64,000 bases of DNA from JBMYRH01 sp049602155 (lineage in GTDB: Bacteria > Myxococcota_A > UBA9042 > PHBI01 > JBMYRH01). Numbering within the stretch: position 1 is the stretch's first letter; each line of letters starts with the position of its first letter. Where the stretch lies: contig JBMYRH010000029.1 in assembly GCA_049602155.1 (NCBI GenBank), forward strand, positions 4,114-68,113. Direction: 5' to 3'. Shown piece after piece: positions 16,429-24,842 of this stretch. The notes under the pieces were generated by a model. It saw only the letters and a list, made by a program, of their open reading frames with translations. It was not told where the DNA came from and made no database searches. The translations under genes were made by a program, and so were the position numbers.

Positions 16429-17442
16429 ATGGTCCGCTGGATTGGGTGTGTCGTCGCGGGGCTGTTGCTCACTGGATGCACAGAGTCATCATGCCGTAGG
16501 GTGGCGGCGCTCGACTTTGAGTCTGTCGCTGTGACGGCGTACGAGACGACGTTGCCCGACGCCAGTGGAGGCTTTGCGGTCTTCGGGGACACTCAGCGGA
16601 CAAGTTGGCAAGAGTGCGTCATAGGCCGTGAGGTCAATGACGCCGAGACCGCGGCACTGATCGCGTCTGTGGTTGAGGCAGAGCCTGCCTTTGTCGTCGT
16701 GGTGGGGGACTTCGTCTTCCATGGCGCCGATGAGGAGCATTGGGAGCTCTTCGACGTCACCGCGGGGCCCCTCCGCGAGGCACGCACCCCCTGGCTGCCC
16801 GTGGTCGGTAATCACGAATATTGGGGGCAGAATTCGAATGCCTTGGAGAACCTGCGCGCGCGCTTCAGTCGCCTCGCGACAGAGACGTGGTACAGCGAAC
16901 GCTACGCCGGGTTAGGGCTCGTCATCCTGGACTCCAACGTCGATGAGCTTGATGACGCCGCGTGGGAGCAGCAGGCCGCTTGGTACCGCGCCGAGATGGC
17001 CGCGTTTAACGATGACCCTGATATCCGAGGCGTCTTGGTGTTCGCGCACCACCCACCGTTTACTAACAGCACGGTCGTGAGCGGGGATAAGGACGTACAA
17101 GAGACGTTCATGCCGGCCTTCTGCGAGAGCCAAAAGGGGCTCGCCTTCATCAGCGGCCATGCCCATGGTTACGAGCGCTTCGAGCAGGGCCCCGATGAGG
17201 CCTGTGGTTCCCGTGGGCATCATTTTATCGTCACAGCGGGTGGCGGCGGGCCTCGACCCGACAGCTTACGAAGCGCAGAGGAGACCGGGTATGAAGACCT
17301 CTACGACGGCCCGACTCCGCGTCCCTTTCATTACCTTTGGATGCTGCCGACCCCTGAGGGGGTGTCGGTGGAGGTCCGAGGTTTTCAGACGGAAGACGCA
17401 GAGCTGCAGGTGCTGGAGCGCTTCACCCTGACTTACGAGTAG
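16429..17442 (+). CDS. Calcineurin-like metallophosphoesterase lipoprotein (337 aa)
   Basis: The start at 16429 follows GGGGGAGGGCT and gives a clean lipoprotein signal (VAGLLLTGC), so the longer frame from 16276 is rejected. Metallophosphoesterase motifs occur in order: FAVFGDTQ (D-x-H variant position, with Gln for His), VVVGDFVFHGAD (GDxxxxG), VVGNHEYWG (GNHE), FAHHPPF and SGHAHGYERF (GHxH). It resembles purple-acid-phosphatase-like exported phosphoesterases. The first motif DTQ in place of DxH is common in this subgroup. It probably releases phosphate from organic esters at the cell surface. PAP2 lies convergently 10 bp away. Confidence 0.87.
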   Translation: MVRWIGCVVAGLLLTGCTESSCRRVAALDFESVAVTAYETTLPDASGGFAVFGDTQRTSWQECVIGREVNDAETAALIASVVEAEPAFVVVVGDFVFHGADEEHWELFDVTAGPLREARTPWLPVVGNHEYWGQNSNALENLRARFSRLATETWYSERYAGLGLVILDSNVDELDDAAWEQQAAWYRAEMAAFNDDPDIRGVLVFAHHPPFTNSTVVSGDKDVQETFMPAFCESQKGLAFISGHAHGYERFEQGPDEACGSRGHHFIVTAGGGGPRPDSLRSAEETGYEDLYDGPTPRPFHYLWMLPTPEGVSVEVRGFQTEDAELQVLERFTLTYE

Positions 17443-17451
17443 CAGCGGGGG

Positions 17452-18267
17452 CTACAGGCGTCCGCTGACCGCGACGCCTCCGCCTGATGGGAGCGCGAGG
17501 GGCGTGACTTGAACCGGGTGGTCGTGAAGTGCGGGGAGCAGCAAGCCCAGGCTCGTGCCCACGAGCGCACCAGCGATGACGTCTGTCGGGAAGTGGTGCC
17601 CTGCTTGTACGCGACCGATGGCGACCCCGATGGCGATAGCGTCGCCGACGGCTAACGCGACCCATGGGAGGGCGCTGTTCGGGTGTCGGCGCCGCAAGGT
17701 TTGGAAGAGCGCCGTGGAGGCCGCGAAGGCGTTGCCCGTGTGCCCACTGAAGAACGAGAAGGCGGCGCTGGTCTCAGTGCGGAGCGCGGCGGGGGCGGTA
17801 TCACCGTACATATAAGGTCGCGGTCGCCTGGAGGCCATCTTCACCAGCAGTGTCGTTGCGTTGGTCCATGCGATGGACTGGAGGATGACGACCATGTCGT
17901 TGAGCGCGTCGACGGGGCCACCGTCGAGGAAGGGGATGAGCACGGCGCTGCCGAGCAATACGCCGACCCCGATATCAGAGGCGACCGCCCATTTGGGGTC
18001 GTAGCGCCCTGCGACGACCTTATCCATGGGGTTGAGGTCTGCCGGATCACAGATGGGTCCGCAGTGCGGCGGCGCGAAGCTGTCCATGAGCGGCCAAGCC
18101 AGGAGGACCGCAGCAGGGATGACCAGGGCCGGAATATCGACCTCCCAGTTGAGCGTATAGGCTGCACCGGAGGTCGCCTCTGGCGCGTGAACCTCGCCCT
18201 GGCCATGAGCCACTTGGGGCAGCATCAGGGTGGCGACAAAAGACATGGAGACGAACCAACGCAACAT
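17452..18267 (-). CDS. PAP2-type phosphatase, exported/membrane (271 aa)
   Basis: All three PAP2 signature motifs are present: KMASRRPRPYM (KxxxxxxRP), SFFSGHTGNAFAAS (PSGH-like with catalytic His), and GRVQAGHHFPTDVIAGALVG (SRxxxxxHxxxD with the nucleophile His and its Asp). An N-terminal signal (SFVATLMLPQVAHGQG) and several hydrophobic helices place it in the envelope. The start at 18267 has GGAG 7 bases upstream, inside the reading of a possible earlier ATG at 18279. Substrates in the family include undecaprenyl diphosphate, phosphatidate and lipid A; the sequence does not specify. Confidence 0.87.
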   Translation of the reverse strand: MLRWFVSMSFVATLMLPQVAHGQGEVHAPEATSGAAYTLNWEVDIPALVIPAAVLLAWPLMDSFAPPHCGPICDPADLNPMDKVVAGRYDPKWAVASDIGVGVLLGSAVLIPFLDGGPVDALNDMVVILQSIAWTNATTLLVKMASRRPRPYMYGDTAPAALRTETSAAFSFFSGHTGNAFAASTALFQTLRRRHPNSALPWVALAVGDAIAIGVAIGRVQAGHHFPTDVIAGALVGTSLGLLLPALHDHPVQVTPLALPSGGGVAVSGRL

Positions 18268-18410
18268 CGAGCACTCCATGTTGAGGGCCAGGGGTTGAGC
18301 CTTACCTGCCTCTAAGGGTTTGTAGCATGCGCACGATAGCGCTGCCATGTGGGGTCCCGGCACGTGCCTCAGCCCCTGGTAGGTAGAGCACCACATTTCA
18401 GGAGACTCTG

Positions 18411-18611
18411 GTGGACTTGAAGAGCCGCACGATCCCCGCCGGTCCGAGCCCCCAAGATGCCGTACTGCGAGGTGATGCATCCCTCTTAGCTGCCCTCGAC
18501 GAGGGGCTCAACATGGCGCAAGCGCGCCATCCCAGGCTAACCTCAACGGATGCTTGCTCTCCTGTCCGCTCTGGCTTGCTTTGCGCTCAGCGCTGCGTGG
18601 TCTCCTGCTGA
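18411..18611 (+). CDS. Possible small protein overlapping the deacetylase start (66 aa)
   Basis: A good AGGAG lies 6 bases before a GTG at 18411. The frame gives MDLKSRTIPAGPSPQDAVL and then a helical DASLLAALDEGLNMA segment, but the C-terminal third is Cys/Ser-rich and overlaps the next gene by 62 bp in another frame. G/C at third positions is weaker than in neighbouring genes. It could be a leader or chance. No homology is recognised. Confidence 0.25.
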   Translation: MDLKSRTIPAGPSPQDAVLRGDASLLAALDEGLNMAQARHPRLTSTDACSPVRSGLLCAQRCVVSC

Positions 18612-19605
18612 GGTGCCCTTGGCGTCGTCCGTGGAGCGACCGATGTTTGTGCTCGTCTCCTTTGATGCGACCCCTCGTGGGGACGTCCCAGTGGAGGAGT
18701 ATCACTTCATTCAGCTGCTCGAGCGGCTCAGAGCCGCGGCGCCCTCCGACCACACGGCGCCGCCCCCATCGTTTACCCTGTTCTTCAATACGGGGTTGCT
18801 ACAATTACCGCTGGATTGGACGCCCAAGCCAGAGAGCCGTTGGCATCAAGATGAGCGCTGGCGCGCGTGGCTCAAGAACCCGGAACAGCCACGGAGCCGG
18901 GTGATAGGTCACGCTCCAAGCCCGGAGGCCATCGCGCGCTCAGTGGAGACGCTCGTGCGTATCGAAGAGCTCGGGGTCGAGTTGGCCTCTCATGGCGTGC
19001 AGCATCAAAACGGTACTGGGTGGACGCGTGCTCAGTGGGAGGCCGAGTTTCGGGAGCACGCCCGAATTCTAGCGCTTCACGGTTTATCTACCCCCAAGGG
19101 GTTCCGGGCGCCTTTTTTGAAGACCAGCATCCCCGGGGCCCCGCGGATGAGCGATCCGATGTTCCAAGTGATGAGTGACTATGGAATGCGCTACGACACT
19201 AGCAAAGTCGGCCCGATTGCGCCGCGCTGGCCGATGCGCATCAAGGGGACCTCGATTTGGGAGGTCGAGCTGCCGATGTACGAGGGCGCAAAGCGCCCGA
19301 CGTTGCTCTTTGGCCCATCTGCGATGGGGCGTTGGGGGCTCTTCTACTTATTACGCGACGAGTTCGAGCGTCGTTATCATGGAGAGCGTGCGCCGCTCAT
19401 TTACGGCGGGCACGGAGAGTTCGTCGACACCGTGGAGCGCTTCTTGAAGTCGGTCTGCTATCAGCCCGAGGTGCGATGCGTGACGTACAGTGAGTTTGTA
19501 CGCTACCTGGACCGTCGGGCGGAGGGGCGTCGGGGCCCGGGCGTCAACCTGTCTGAACGGGCGCGACCTGCGGCAACATTACCAAGGCCTCACGCAGCCC
19601 ACTGA
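18550..19605 (+). CDS. Exported polysaccharide deacetylase-like (NodB-fold) protein (351 aa)
   Basis: After a signal peptide (LALLSALACFALSAAW), the protein shows NodB/carbohydrate-esterase-4-like features. FVLVSFDAT is the first strand with an Asp. ELASHGVQHQNGTGWTRAQWEAEF has the H-x3-H zinc pair. GFRAPFLKTS is motif 3 (R-x-P-[FY]), and YDTSKVGP follows. A late GGHGEFVDTVERFL supplies a His. The middle contains an insertion of about 60 residues rich in Trp. It may deacetylate cell-wall or capsular glycan, though the first motif lacks the usual second Asp (TFDD), so activity is uncertain. Confidence 0.72.
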   Translation: MLALLSALACFALSAAWSPAEVPLASSVERPMFVLVSFDATPRGDVPVEEYHFIQLLERLRAAAPSDHTAPPPSFTLFFNTGLLQLPLDWTPKPESRWHQDERWRAWLKNPEQPRSRVIGHAPSPEAIARSVETLVRIEELGVELASHGVQHQNGTGWTRAQWEAEFREHARILALHGLSTPKGFRAPFLKTSIPGAPRMSDPMFQVMSDYGMRYDTSKVGPIAPRWPMRIKGTSIWEVELPMYEGAKRPTLLFGPSAMGRWGLFYLLRDEFERRYHGERAPLIYGGHGEFVDTVERFLKSVCYQPEVRCVTYSEFVRYLDRRAEGRRGPGVNLSERARPAATLPRPHAAH

Positions 19606-19645
19606 CGTCGTGAATCAACGCTGTCGGGCAGCCGTGGCAGATCGC

Positions 19646-20092
19646 TCAGGTGCTCTCAACGACGCTCGTCTTGTTGGCGGCGACCTCGGCCCAGACGAAG
19701 CGCTCGATGCCGCCCGACAGGAGCTGGAGGCGTTGATGGCCCTCGACTGCGGTCTCAAGTAAGAGCTTGATGGCCTCGGTGCGGATATCCTCCGCGCCCA
19801 GGCTCACCGTCTTCATTGCCCACTGCGGGAAGAGGCGTGAGGGGCAATCCTCCATCGTGTTCAGGAGGAGGATCTCGTCATGGCGTGGGTCGGCGCTGAT
19901 ACGCGTGTAGAGTGTGTCGACAGCCTCCGCTGGCCCCTCAATGACCTGGAAAAAGATCCCAGAGGCCTCCACGAGTACACCTGTGATGTCGGATCCCTTG
20001 TTGTTCATCACCGAGACTTTGGCGAGCTCAGCAATCTCGGCTGAACTCATCGCTGAAGAGGAACGGCTGATGTATTTGAGTCGCTTTATCAT
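19646..20092 (-). CDS. Stand-alone BLUF-domain blue-light photoreceptor (148 aa)
   Basis: The BLUF fold is complete and all flavin-pocket residues are present: Tyr7 (LKYISR), Asn30/Asn31 (SVMNNKGSDITGVL), Gln49 (FFQVIEG), Trp91 and Met93 (FPQWAMKTVSL). These correspond to the Tyr/Asn/Gln/Trp/Met set of AppA and PixD. The helix-rich C-terminal tail is short, as in PixD-type single-domain proteins, so output is through protein partners. An AAGGA lies about 9 bases before the ATG at 20092, so the longer frame to 20161 is rejected. It binds FAD and signals blue light in the cytoplasm. The partner is unknown; the divergent GST gene shares the upstream region. Confidence 0.9.
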   Translation of the reverse strand: MIKRLKYISRSSSAMSSAEIAELAKVSVMNNKGSDITGVLVEASGIFFQVIEGPAEAVDTLYTRISADPRHDEILLLNTMEDCPSRLFPQWAMKTVSLGAEDIRTEAIKLLLETAVEGHQRLQLLSGGIERFVWAEVAANKTSVVEST

Positions 20093-20172
20093 ACGGATGC
20101 ATCCTTCATTCTGACCACGCCAAGAGCCTGAGAGGCTCCTGCGCAGGCCTCTAAGAGACACGCGCCACGTTC

Positions 20173-20208
20173 ATTTGTCACGTCTGCGTATCATAATTTG
20201 TGACGTCA
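20173..20208. promoter_or_regulatory. Direct repeat / TGACGTCA element between BLUF and GST genes
   Basis: ATTTGTCACGTC at 20173 and ATTTGTGACGTC at 20196 match at 11 of 12 positions with a 23-bp period, about two helical turns. The second contains the palindrome TGACGTCA. The spot lies between divergent genes in locally AT-rich DNA, as expected for an operator. The regulator is unknown. Confidence 0.4.
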
Positions 20209-20297
20209 GCGTTTGATATGAGCACCAAAAGCTGTGCTCTGGGTTGCGAGTGGTCGGCAGTGCGATATGAAGAGGGCCAGGCTCGCATGCGGGAGGC

Positions 20298-21464
20298 GTG
20301 GTGTCCTCAAGCGCCGAGCGTGATACTCGCGAGAGGATCACTGACCAGGGGATGATGCTGAGGATGGAGAGGGCGCCTAAACATTACGGCTGGCTGGTTT
20401 CTCCATACTCGGCGAAGACGCGCAGCTATCTGCGTTTCCGAGGCGACGCATTTGAGGATGTCGTACCCGGGGTATGGACCCTGCGAACCCGCATCGGCAA
20501 GGCCGTCGGGCGTGTGATTATGCCGACAGTGGAGCTGCCAGATGGCACTTGGCTACAGGACTCAAGTGTCATCATCGATCACTTTGAAGGGCTCTCTGGG
20601 GCTACGCGAATCACTCCGTCGTCGCCTACACAGCGCGTCGCCTCGGCGTTGCTTGAGGTCTTCGCAGATGAGTGGCTGCCGATGGCTGCACTACACTACC
20701 GATGGAATTTACCTGAGAACGCCGCGTTCGCGCTCGCGGAGTTCGCCCGCTCAGGCTTGCCGCTCGCGCCGGGTTGGGTTGGCCGCCGAGCGGTCGGCGG
20801 CTTGGCGCGCAGGATGCAAAGCTACCTCGGTGTCCTCGGGGTGACGGAGTCGACCCAGGGAGCGATTGAGGAGACCGTCCAGCTCACACTCTCTGCCCTC
20901 GATACGCAGCTGTCCCAGTCGCCCTATGTGCTCGGCGCGCGCCCTTGCATGGGCGATTTTGCGCTCTACGGTCCACTTTGGGCGCACCTCTATCGCGATC
21001 CGGCGAGCCGTACGCTCTTCGACGACCGGCCTCATGTGACGCGCTGGATGGCCCGGCTCACCGAGGGCGCACGTGTCGAGGGCGACTTCTTCGCAGGCGA
21101 TGAGGTCCCGAGCACCCTCGATCCTCTCTTTGAGTGCGTCTTCGTGGACCAATGGGCGTGGCTCAAAACGCTGGTCGACGCCATCGACGCATACTGTGCC
21201 GCGCACCCTGATGCCACACGAGTACCACGTTCACTTGGCAGCGCGCCCTTCACGGTGCGTGGGGTCAGCGCGCAGCGGAAGCTCGCGACCTTTGTCCAGT
21301 GGAAGGCCCAGCGCGCAGAGCGCGCTTACCGCGCAGCCGGGGGCGAGGCCGACCGCTGGATGGGGCGCGTGCTGGCGCGGCCGGATGTGAGCGACATCAT
21401 CCCGACGATCGCGCACCCATTCGCTCTCTCGAAGTTTAAAGCGGTGCTCGCCACTGCCCCATGA
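20298..21464 (+). CDS. Glutathione S-transferase family protein (388 aa)
   Basis: A thioredoxin-fold N-domain (YGWLVSPYSAKTRSYLRFRG, then VIMPTVELPDGTWLQDSSVIIDHFE with the cis-Pro and Asp-Ser glutathione-binding motif) is followed by an all-helical GST C-domain including SPYVLGARPCMGDFALYGPLWAHL. About 130 further residues at the C-terminus exceed the usual 200-230. GTG at 20298 is right behind GGGAGG; ATGs at 20352 and 20364 are possible alternatives, and the latter begins just before the conserved domain. Function is likely thiol-dependent detoxification or isomerisation; the SPYSAK motif keeps a Ser rather than Cys. Confidence 0.8.
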   Translation: MVSSSAERDTRERITDQGMMLRMERAPKHYGWLVSPYSAKTRSYLRFRGDAFEDVVPGVWTLRTRIGKAVGRVIMPTVELPDGTWLQDSSVIIDHFEGLSGATRITPSSPTQRVASALLEVFADEWLPMAALHYRWNLPENAAFALAEFARSGLPLAPGWVGRRAVGGLARRMQSYLGVLGVTESTQGAIEETVQLTLSALDTQLSQSPYVLGARPCMGDFALYGPLWAHLYRDPASRTLFDDRPHVTRWMARLTEGARVEGDFFAGDEVPSTLDPLFECVFVDQWAWLKTLVDAIDAYCAAHPDATRVPRSLGSAPFTVRGVSAQRKLATFVQWKAQRAERAYRAAGGEADRWMGRVLARPDVSDIIPTIAHPFALSKFKAVLATAP

Positions 21465-21479
21465 GGGCTGCTTTGAGCG

Positions 21480-22910
21480 CTAAGGGAAGGACGGGCGGTT
21501 CATCCCGATGACGTCGGCGAGCAGGCGCACACACTGAGCGCTGTACCCGTACTCGTTATCGTACCAGGCGTAGATGACCGCCTTGTTGCCTTCGACGATG
21601 GTCGCCGTCGCGTCGATGATGCTGGCGTGGTCATTGCCCACTTGGTCAATGCTCACGACGTCTGGGGCGCCGGTCCAATCCAGTTGCTCTTGGAGCTCGC
21701 TCTCCATTGAGGACTGCCGGAGGAACTCATTGAGCTCTTCCCGGCTGGTTTCGCGCTCCAGGGTGAGGTTCAAGATGGCCAATGACACGTTAGGCGTGGG
21801 CACTCGGATGGCGGACGCTGTGAGCTTGCCGGCCAGCCCAGGGAGGGCCTTGGCGGCCGCGCTGGCGGCGCCAGTCGTGGTGATGACCATGTTCATCGCC
21901 GCGCTGCGGTTACGGCGCGCCTTTGGGTGGTAGTTGTCCGTCAGGTTCTGGTCATTGGTGAAGGCGTGGACCGACTCGATATGACCGGAGATGATGCCGT
22001 ACTCATCATCGATGACCTTGAGCGGAGGCACGACGGCGTTGGTCGTGCAGCTCGCCGCTGAGAAGATCGTCTCGTCATCACGCGCCATCGCCTGGTTGAC
22101 GCCGAAGACGATGTTCGGGATGTCGCCTTTGCCCGGGGCCGTCAAGATGACCTGGGATGCGCCCTTGGCTTGCAGGTGGAGGCCGAGGCCCTCACGGTCC
22201 CGCCATTTGCCTGTGTTATCGATGATGACGGCGTTGTCGATGCCGTGCTCGGTGTAGTCGATCTGGTCGGGCGCGTTTGCGTAGAGCAGCTTCACGCGGT
22301 TGCCGTTGATAATCAGCTCGTTCTTTTCACGATCGAGGCCGATGCTCCCGGCGAAGGGGCCGTGCACCGAGTCGCGGCGCAACAGGCTGGCTCGGCGCGC
22401 CAAGTCTTGTCCGCCTTTGGGTCGCACGACGATGGCGCGAAGCCGCGCCTTGTCACCGCCGCCGACCTTCTCGACCAACATCCGAGTCAACAGGCGCCCA
22501 ATTCGGCCGAAGCCGTACAGGACCACGTCTCGTGGGCCATCGAGGACGCTGCCTGGGGTGTTGGCGATGGGCGCCATGGTCTCGTTCACGAACGTGATTA
22601 AGTCCTTGCCCGCGTCACGGGCTTGGCTCACGAGCTTGCCGACGTCGATGCGCGCGGGCCCCAGCTTGAGTTCGACGAGTCGCGCGAGAACGGCCGCGGA
22701 CTCAGCCATGTTGATGGCCTGATTGCCGTCGAATTTCTGAGCGTACTTATGCGCCTTGATGAGCGCGACGGGGTTCTTCTTCGGCAGGGGTTTGCCGTAG
22801 ACCGTCGTGATGACGCTGTTCTCGCGGTACAGCGTCCCGATGAGCGGCACCATCCGTTCTGCGTACTCTTCCCGTTCTGCCCAATCGAGAAAATGCGTGT
22901 CAGCCACCAT
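21480..22910 (-). CDS. Long-form glyceraldehyde-3-phosphate dehydrogenase (476 aa)
   Basis: Residues about 127-465 are a complete GAPDH: GFGRIGRLLTRM binds NAD at 133, SAASCTTNAV holds the catalytic Cys288, and SVHAFTNDQNLTDNYH holds the catalytic His. AIRVPTPNVSLAILNLTLE and WYDNEYGYSAQCVRLL are also typical. The first 120 residues are a helical extension (FLDWAEREEYAERMVPLI) known from a subgroup of about 480-residue GAPDHs. AGGAGG 8 bases before the ATG at 22910 sets the start. It acts in central carbon metabolism; the direction (glycolytic or gluconeogenic) is not visible. It stands alone on the strand. Confidence 0.92.
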   Translation of the reverse strand: MVADTHFLDWAEREEYAERMVPLIGTLYRENSVITTVYGKPLPKKNPVALIKAHKYAQKFDGNQAINMAESAAVLARLVELKLGPARIDVGKLVSQARDAGKDLITFVNETMAPIANTPGSVLDGPRDVVLYGFGRIGRLLTRMLVEKVGGGDKARLRAIVVRPKGGQDLARRASLLRRDSVHGPFAGSIGLDREKNELIINGNRVKLLYANAPDQIDYTEHGIDNAVIIDNTGKWRDREGLGLHLQAKGASQVILTAPGKGDIPNIVFGVNQAMARDDETIFSAASCTTNAVVPPLKVIDDEYGIISGHIESVHAFTNDQNLTDNYHPKARRNRSAAMNMVITTTGAASAAAKALPGLAGKLTASAIRVPTPNVSLAILNLTLERETSREELNEFLRQSSMESELQEQLDWTGAPDVVSIDQVGNDHASIIDATATIVEGNKAVIYAWYDNEYGYSAQCVRLLADVIGMNRPSFP

Positions 22911-23060
22911 CGCAAAGCCCTCCTGCTTGGAGACGCCTAGTAACAAGTTTTGACGCAGATTGCTCGCAGTCCCTGCGAAAAAGAGAAACTCCCCATGTGG
23001 AGGTGCTCTAAACGATGTGCTAGGTGGCCACGGTCGTGATGGCGTGGGCGGGCACAGCGC

Positions 23061-24650
23061 CTAAGGGCGTGTCGCTGCGACCATGGAGCGGTAGGCGGAG
23101 ACGAAGTCGGCGAAGAAGGCGCGCTCGTCGGCTGCGTACTCTTCGACGTACCGTCGTGACTCTGGATCCTCCAGGAGCGCCACGTCGCTCGCCAGGAGGT
23201 GGTTGTGGCCGCTCAGTACGCGCTTAAAGTAGCTGTTGCTGAATGAGAATGGGTCGGCCGTGAAGGGGCTGCCATCGGCTTTCCCGAGGGTGTGCGCACC
23301 GCTGAGCGCGGTGAGATCGCGGACGCTTAGCCCTTTGCGCAAGAAGCGCTCTCTAAGGGTGCCCACGGGCTCGTCACGGTCAGGGAGCTCGCTGACCATG
23401 AAGTCTTGCGGGGTGTCGGGGCGACCGAGCTGCACGGGAATATGTGGCCCACCGCAACGCTCCACGGCGGCGGCCCCTGCGACGACGATGAGGTCGCCCA
23501 AGGAGACCTCGGGGAGCATCGCCTTGAGCGCGTTGAGCTTACTGACTGTGCCCTCGAGGCCCCGATTCTCGGGGAGCGCGAGGTTGTCCGGGTGCAGGAT
23601 CGCGCCGCTGTTCGCTGACGCGAGGGCGTCATGGAAGGCGAGCCTTAGCAGACCAGGGGCGTCCATCCGAGTGATGTGCTGGAGGACGGTGCGCGCTACA
23701 TTGGTGGACTTCGGGCGTCGGGCATTGGGGCGCTGATCTGGCAGCACCTCAAAGAGCGTCTGAGGTTCGGCCTTGCCCTTCATGGTGGCGGTCACGGTGC
23801 GCCCGATGGTCACGGCGTCTCGAATGTGTGGGTGGACCGAGTCGCTGACCAAGAGGCTGGCTGAAAACTCTTTGGTCGCGGACTCGATGCGGCTGGCGGT
23901 GTTGACGACGTCGCCCAAGGCGGTGAGCTGACGTCGCTGCGGGTGACCGACCTCGCCCACGACCACTTCGCCGACGTGGACGCCGATACCAATCCGGAAC
24001 TGCTCTCCAAACTGCTCGCCCATGTAGTGATTGAACTGCTCCAGGTCATCCATCATCTCGATCGCCGCTGAGACCGCCTGGTTCGCGGCGACCTCGGGGC
24101 CACAGCCGCACATGCCGAAGAGCGCCATCACGCCGTCGCCCATGTACTTGTCGATATAGCCATCATGGCGGTGAATCGCTTCACCGACCCCGAAGAGGTA
24201 GCGGTTCAAGATGTGCATCACGTCGTAGGGGTAACTGCGCTCGGAGAAGCGTGTGAACCCGCGGATGTCACTGAACAGGACCGCGACCTCCATCGCTTTG
24301 CCTGCGCTGCGTCCAGTCTGGTCGCTGGCCTCATTTGTATAGGCTGCCTCTGCGTCATGGTCGTCCAGGACCAGGCGCTTCACCGTCACCGGGCCCATGA
24401 CCTTGGTCTGGCACGCCAGGCGGACCTCGTTGGGGAGCCCTTTGCGCTCGACCAGGGCGCGCTCAGCATCCGTTCGGGGCGCAAGGTTGTCCGCCCCCGC
24501 GACGATCAAGACCCGGCAGGTTGAGCACCGGGCATGGCCGCCGCAAGCGTGGTAGTGAGAGACCGCGTTTTGCTTTGAGATGTCGAGCAGGGTCATGCCC
24601 GGGGTGTCTACGTGTTGCACTCCAGAGCGCTCGTATGTGACCTCAAACAT
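23061..24650 (-). CDS. Fusion of 2Fe-2S ferredoxin, class III adenylate cyclase and plant-type heme peroxidase domains (529 aa)
   Basis: Residues 1-95 form a plant-type ferredoxin with C36-x5-C42-x2-C45 and C80. Residues 118-303 form a class III cyclase: metal Asps D128 (FSDIRGF) and D172 (GDGV), ATP-selecting K168 and T243, and N250/R254 of the transition-state loop, so ATP is the likely substrate. Residues 317-529 resemble class I peroxidases such as ascorbate peroxidase: distal R336/F339/H340 (LLRLAFHDA), LGDLIVVAGAAAVE, proximal H453 (ALSGAHTLG) and D489 (LLASDVALLEDP), then EEYAADERAFFADF. Both heme-pocket Trp positions of class I are Phe. AAGGA is 6 bases before the ATG. Ferredoxin-cyclases are common in bacteria; the appended peroxidase is unusual. 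Redox- or peroxide-controlled cAMP synthesis is inferred. Confidence 0.9.
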   Translation of the reverse strand: MFEVTYERSGVQHVDTPGMTLLDISKQNAVSHYHACGGHARCSTCRVLIVAGADNLAPRTDAERALVERKGLPNEVRLACQTKVMGPVTVKRLVLDDHDAEAAYTNEASDQTGRSAGKAMEVAVLFSDIRGFTRFSERSYPYDVMHILNRYLFGVGEAIHRHDGYIDKYMGDGVMALFGMCGCGPEVAANQAVSAAIEMMDDLEQFNHYMGEQFGEQFRIGIGVHVGEVVVGEVGHPQRRQLTALGDVVNTASRIESATKEFSASLLVSDSVHPHIRDAVTIGRTVTATMKGKAEPQTLFEVLPDQRPNARRPKSTNVARTVLQHITRMDAPGLLRLAFHDALASANSGAILHPDNLALPENRGLEGTVSKLNALKAMLPEVSLGDLIVVAGAAAVERCGGPHIPVQLGRPDTPQDFMVSELPDRDEPVGTLRERFLRKGLSVRDLTALSGAHTLGKADGSPFTADPFSFSNSYFKRVLSGHNHLLASDVALLEDPESRRYVEEYAADERAFFADFVSAYRSMVAATRP

Positions 24651-24842
24651 GCTGGTCCTTCGGGGCTGTCTACACGTGCAGTCGCCCGAGGCTGAACGAT
24701 GACACGTGCGCGGGAGGCCTGCAACGAAGGTGAGGTCCATGGCCGTCGTCGTCGCTGCGCATGACCAGAGGACGTGACGGGAGGGCTCGCTCGGCGTGGA
24801 GGTGGTCCTCTGGGTCGAACGGTCGCGGCCGAACACTCTGCA

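Noticed and set aside
23061..23720. Idea that the peroxidase domain lost its proximal Asp
   Set aside because: The Asp of the FDNSYF motif (here Ser471) is the cation-site residue; the proximal Asp lies in the LxSDxALL motif and is present as D489.
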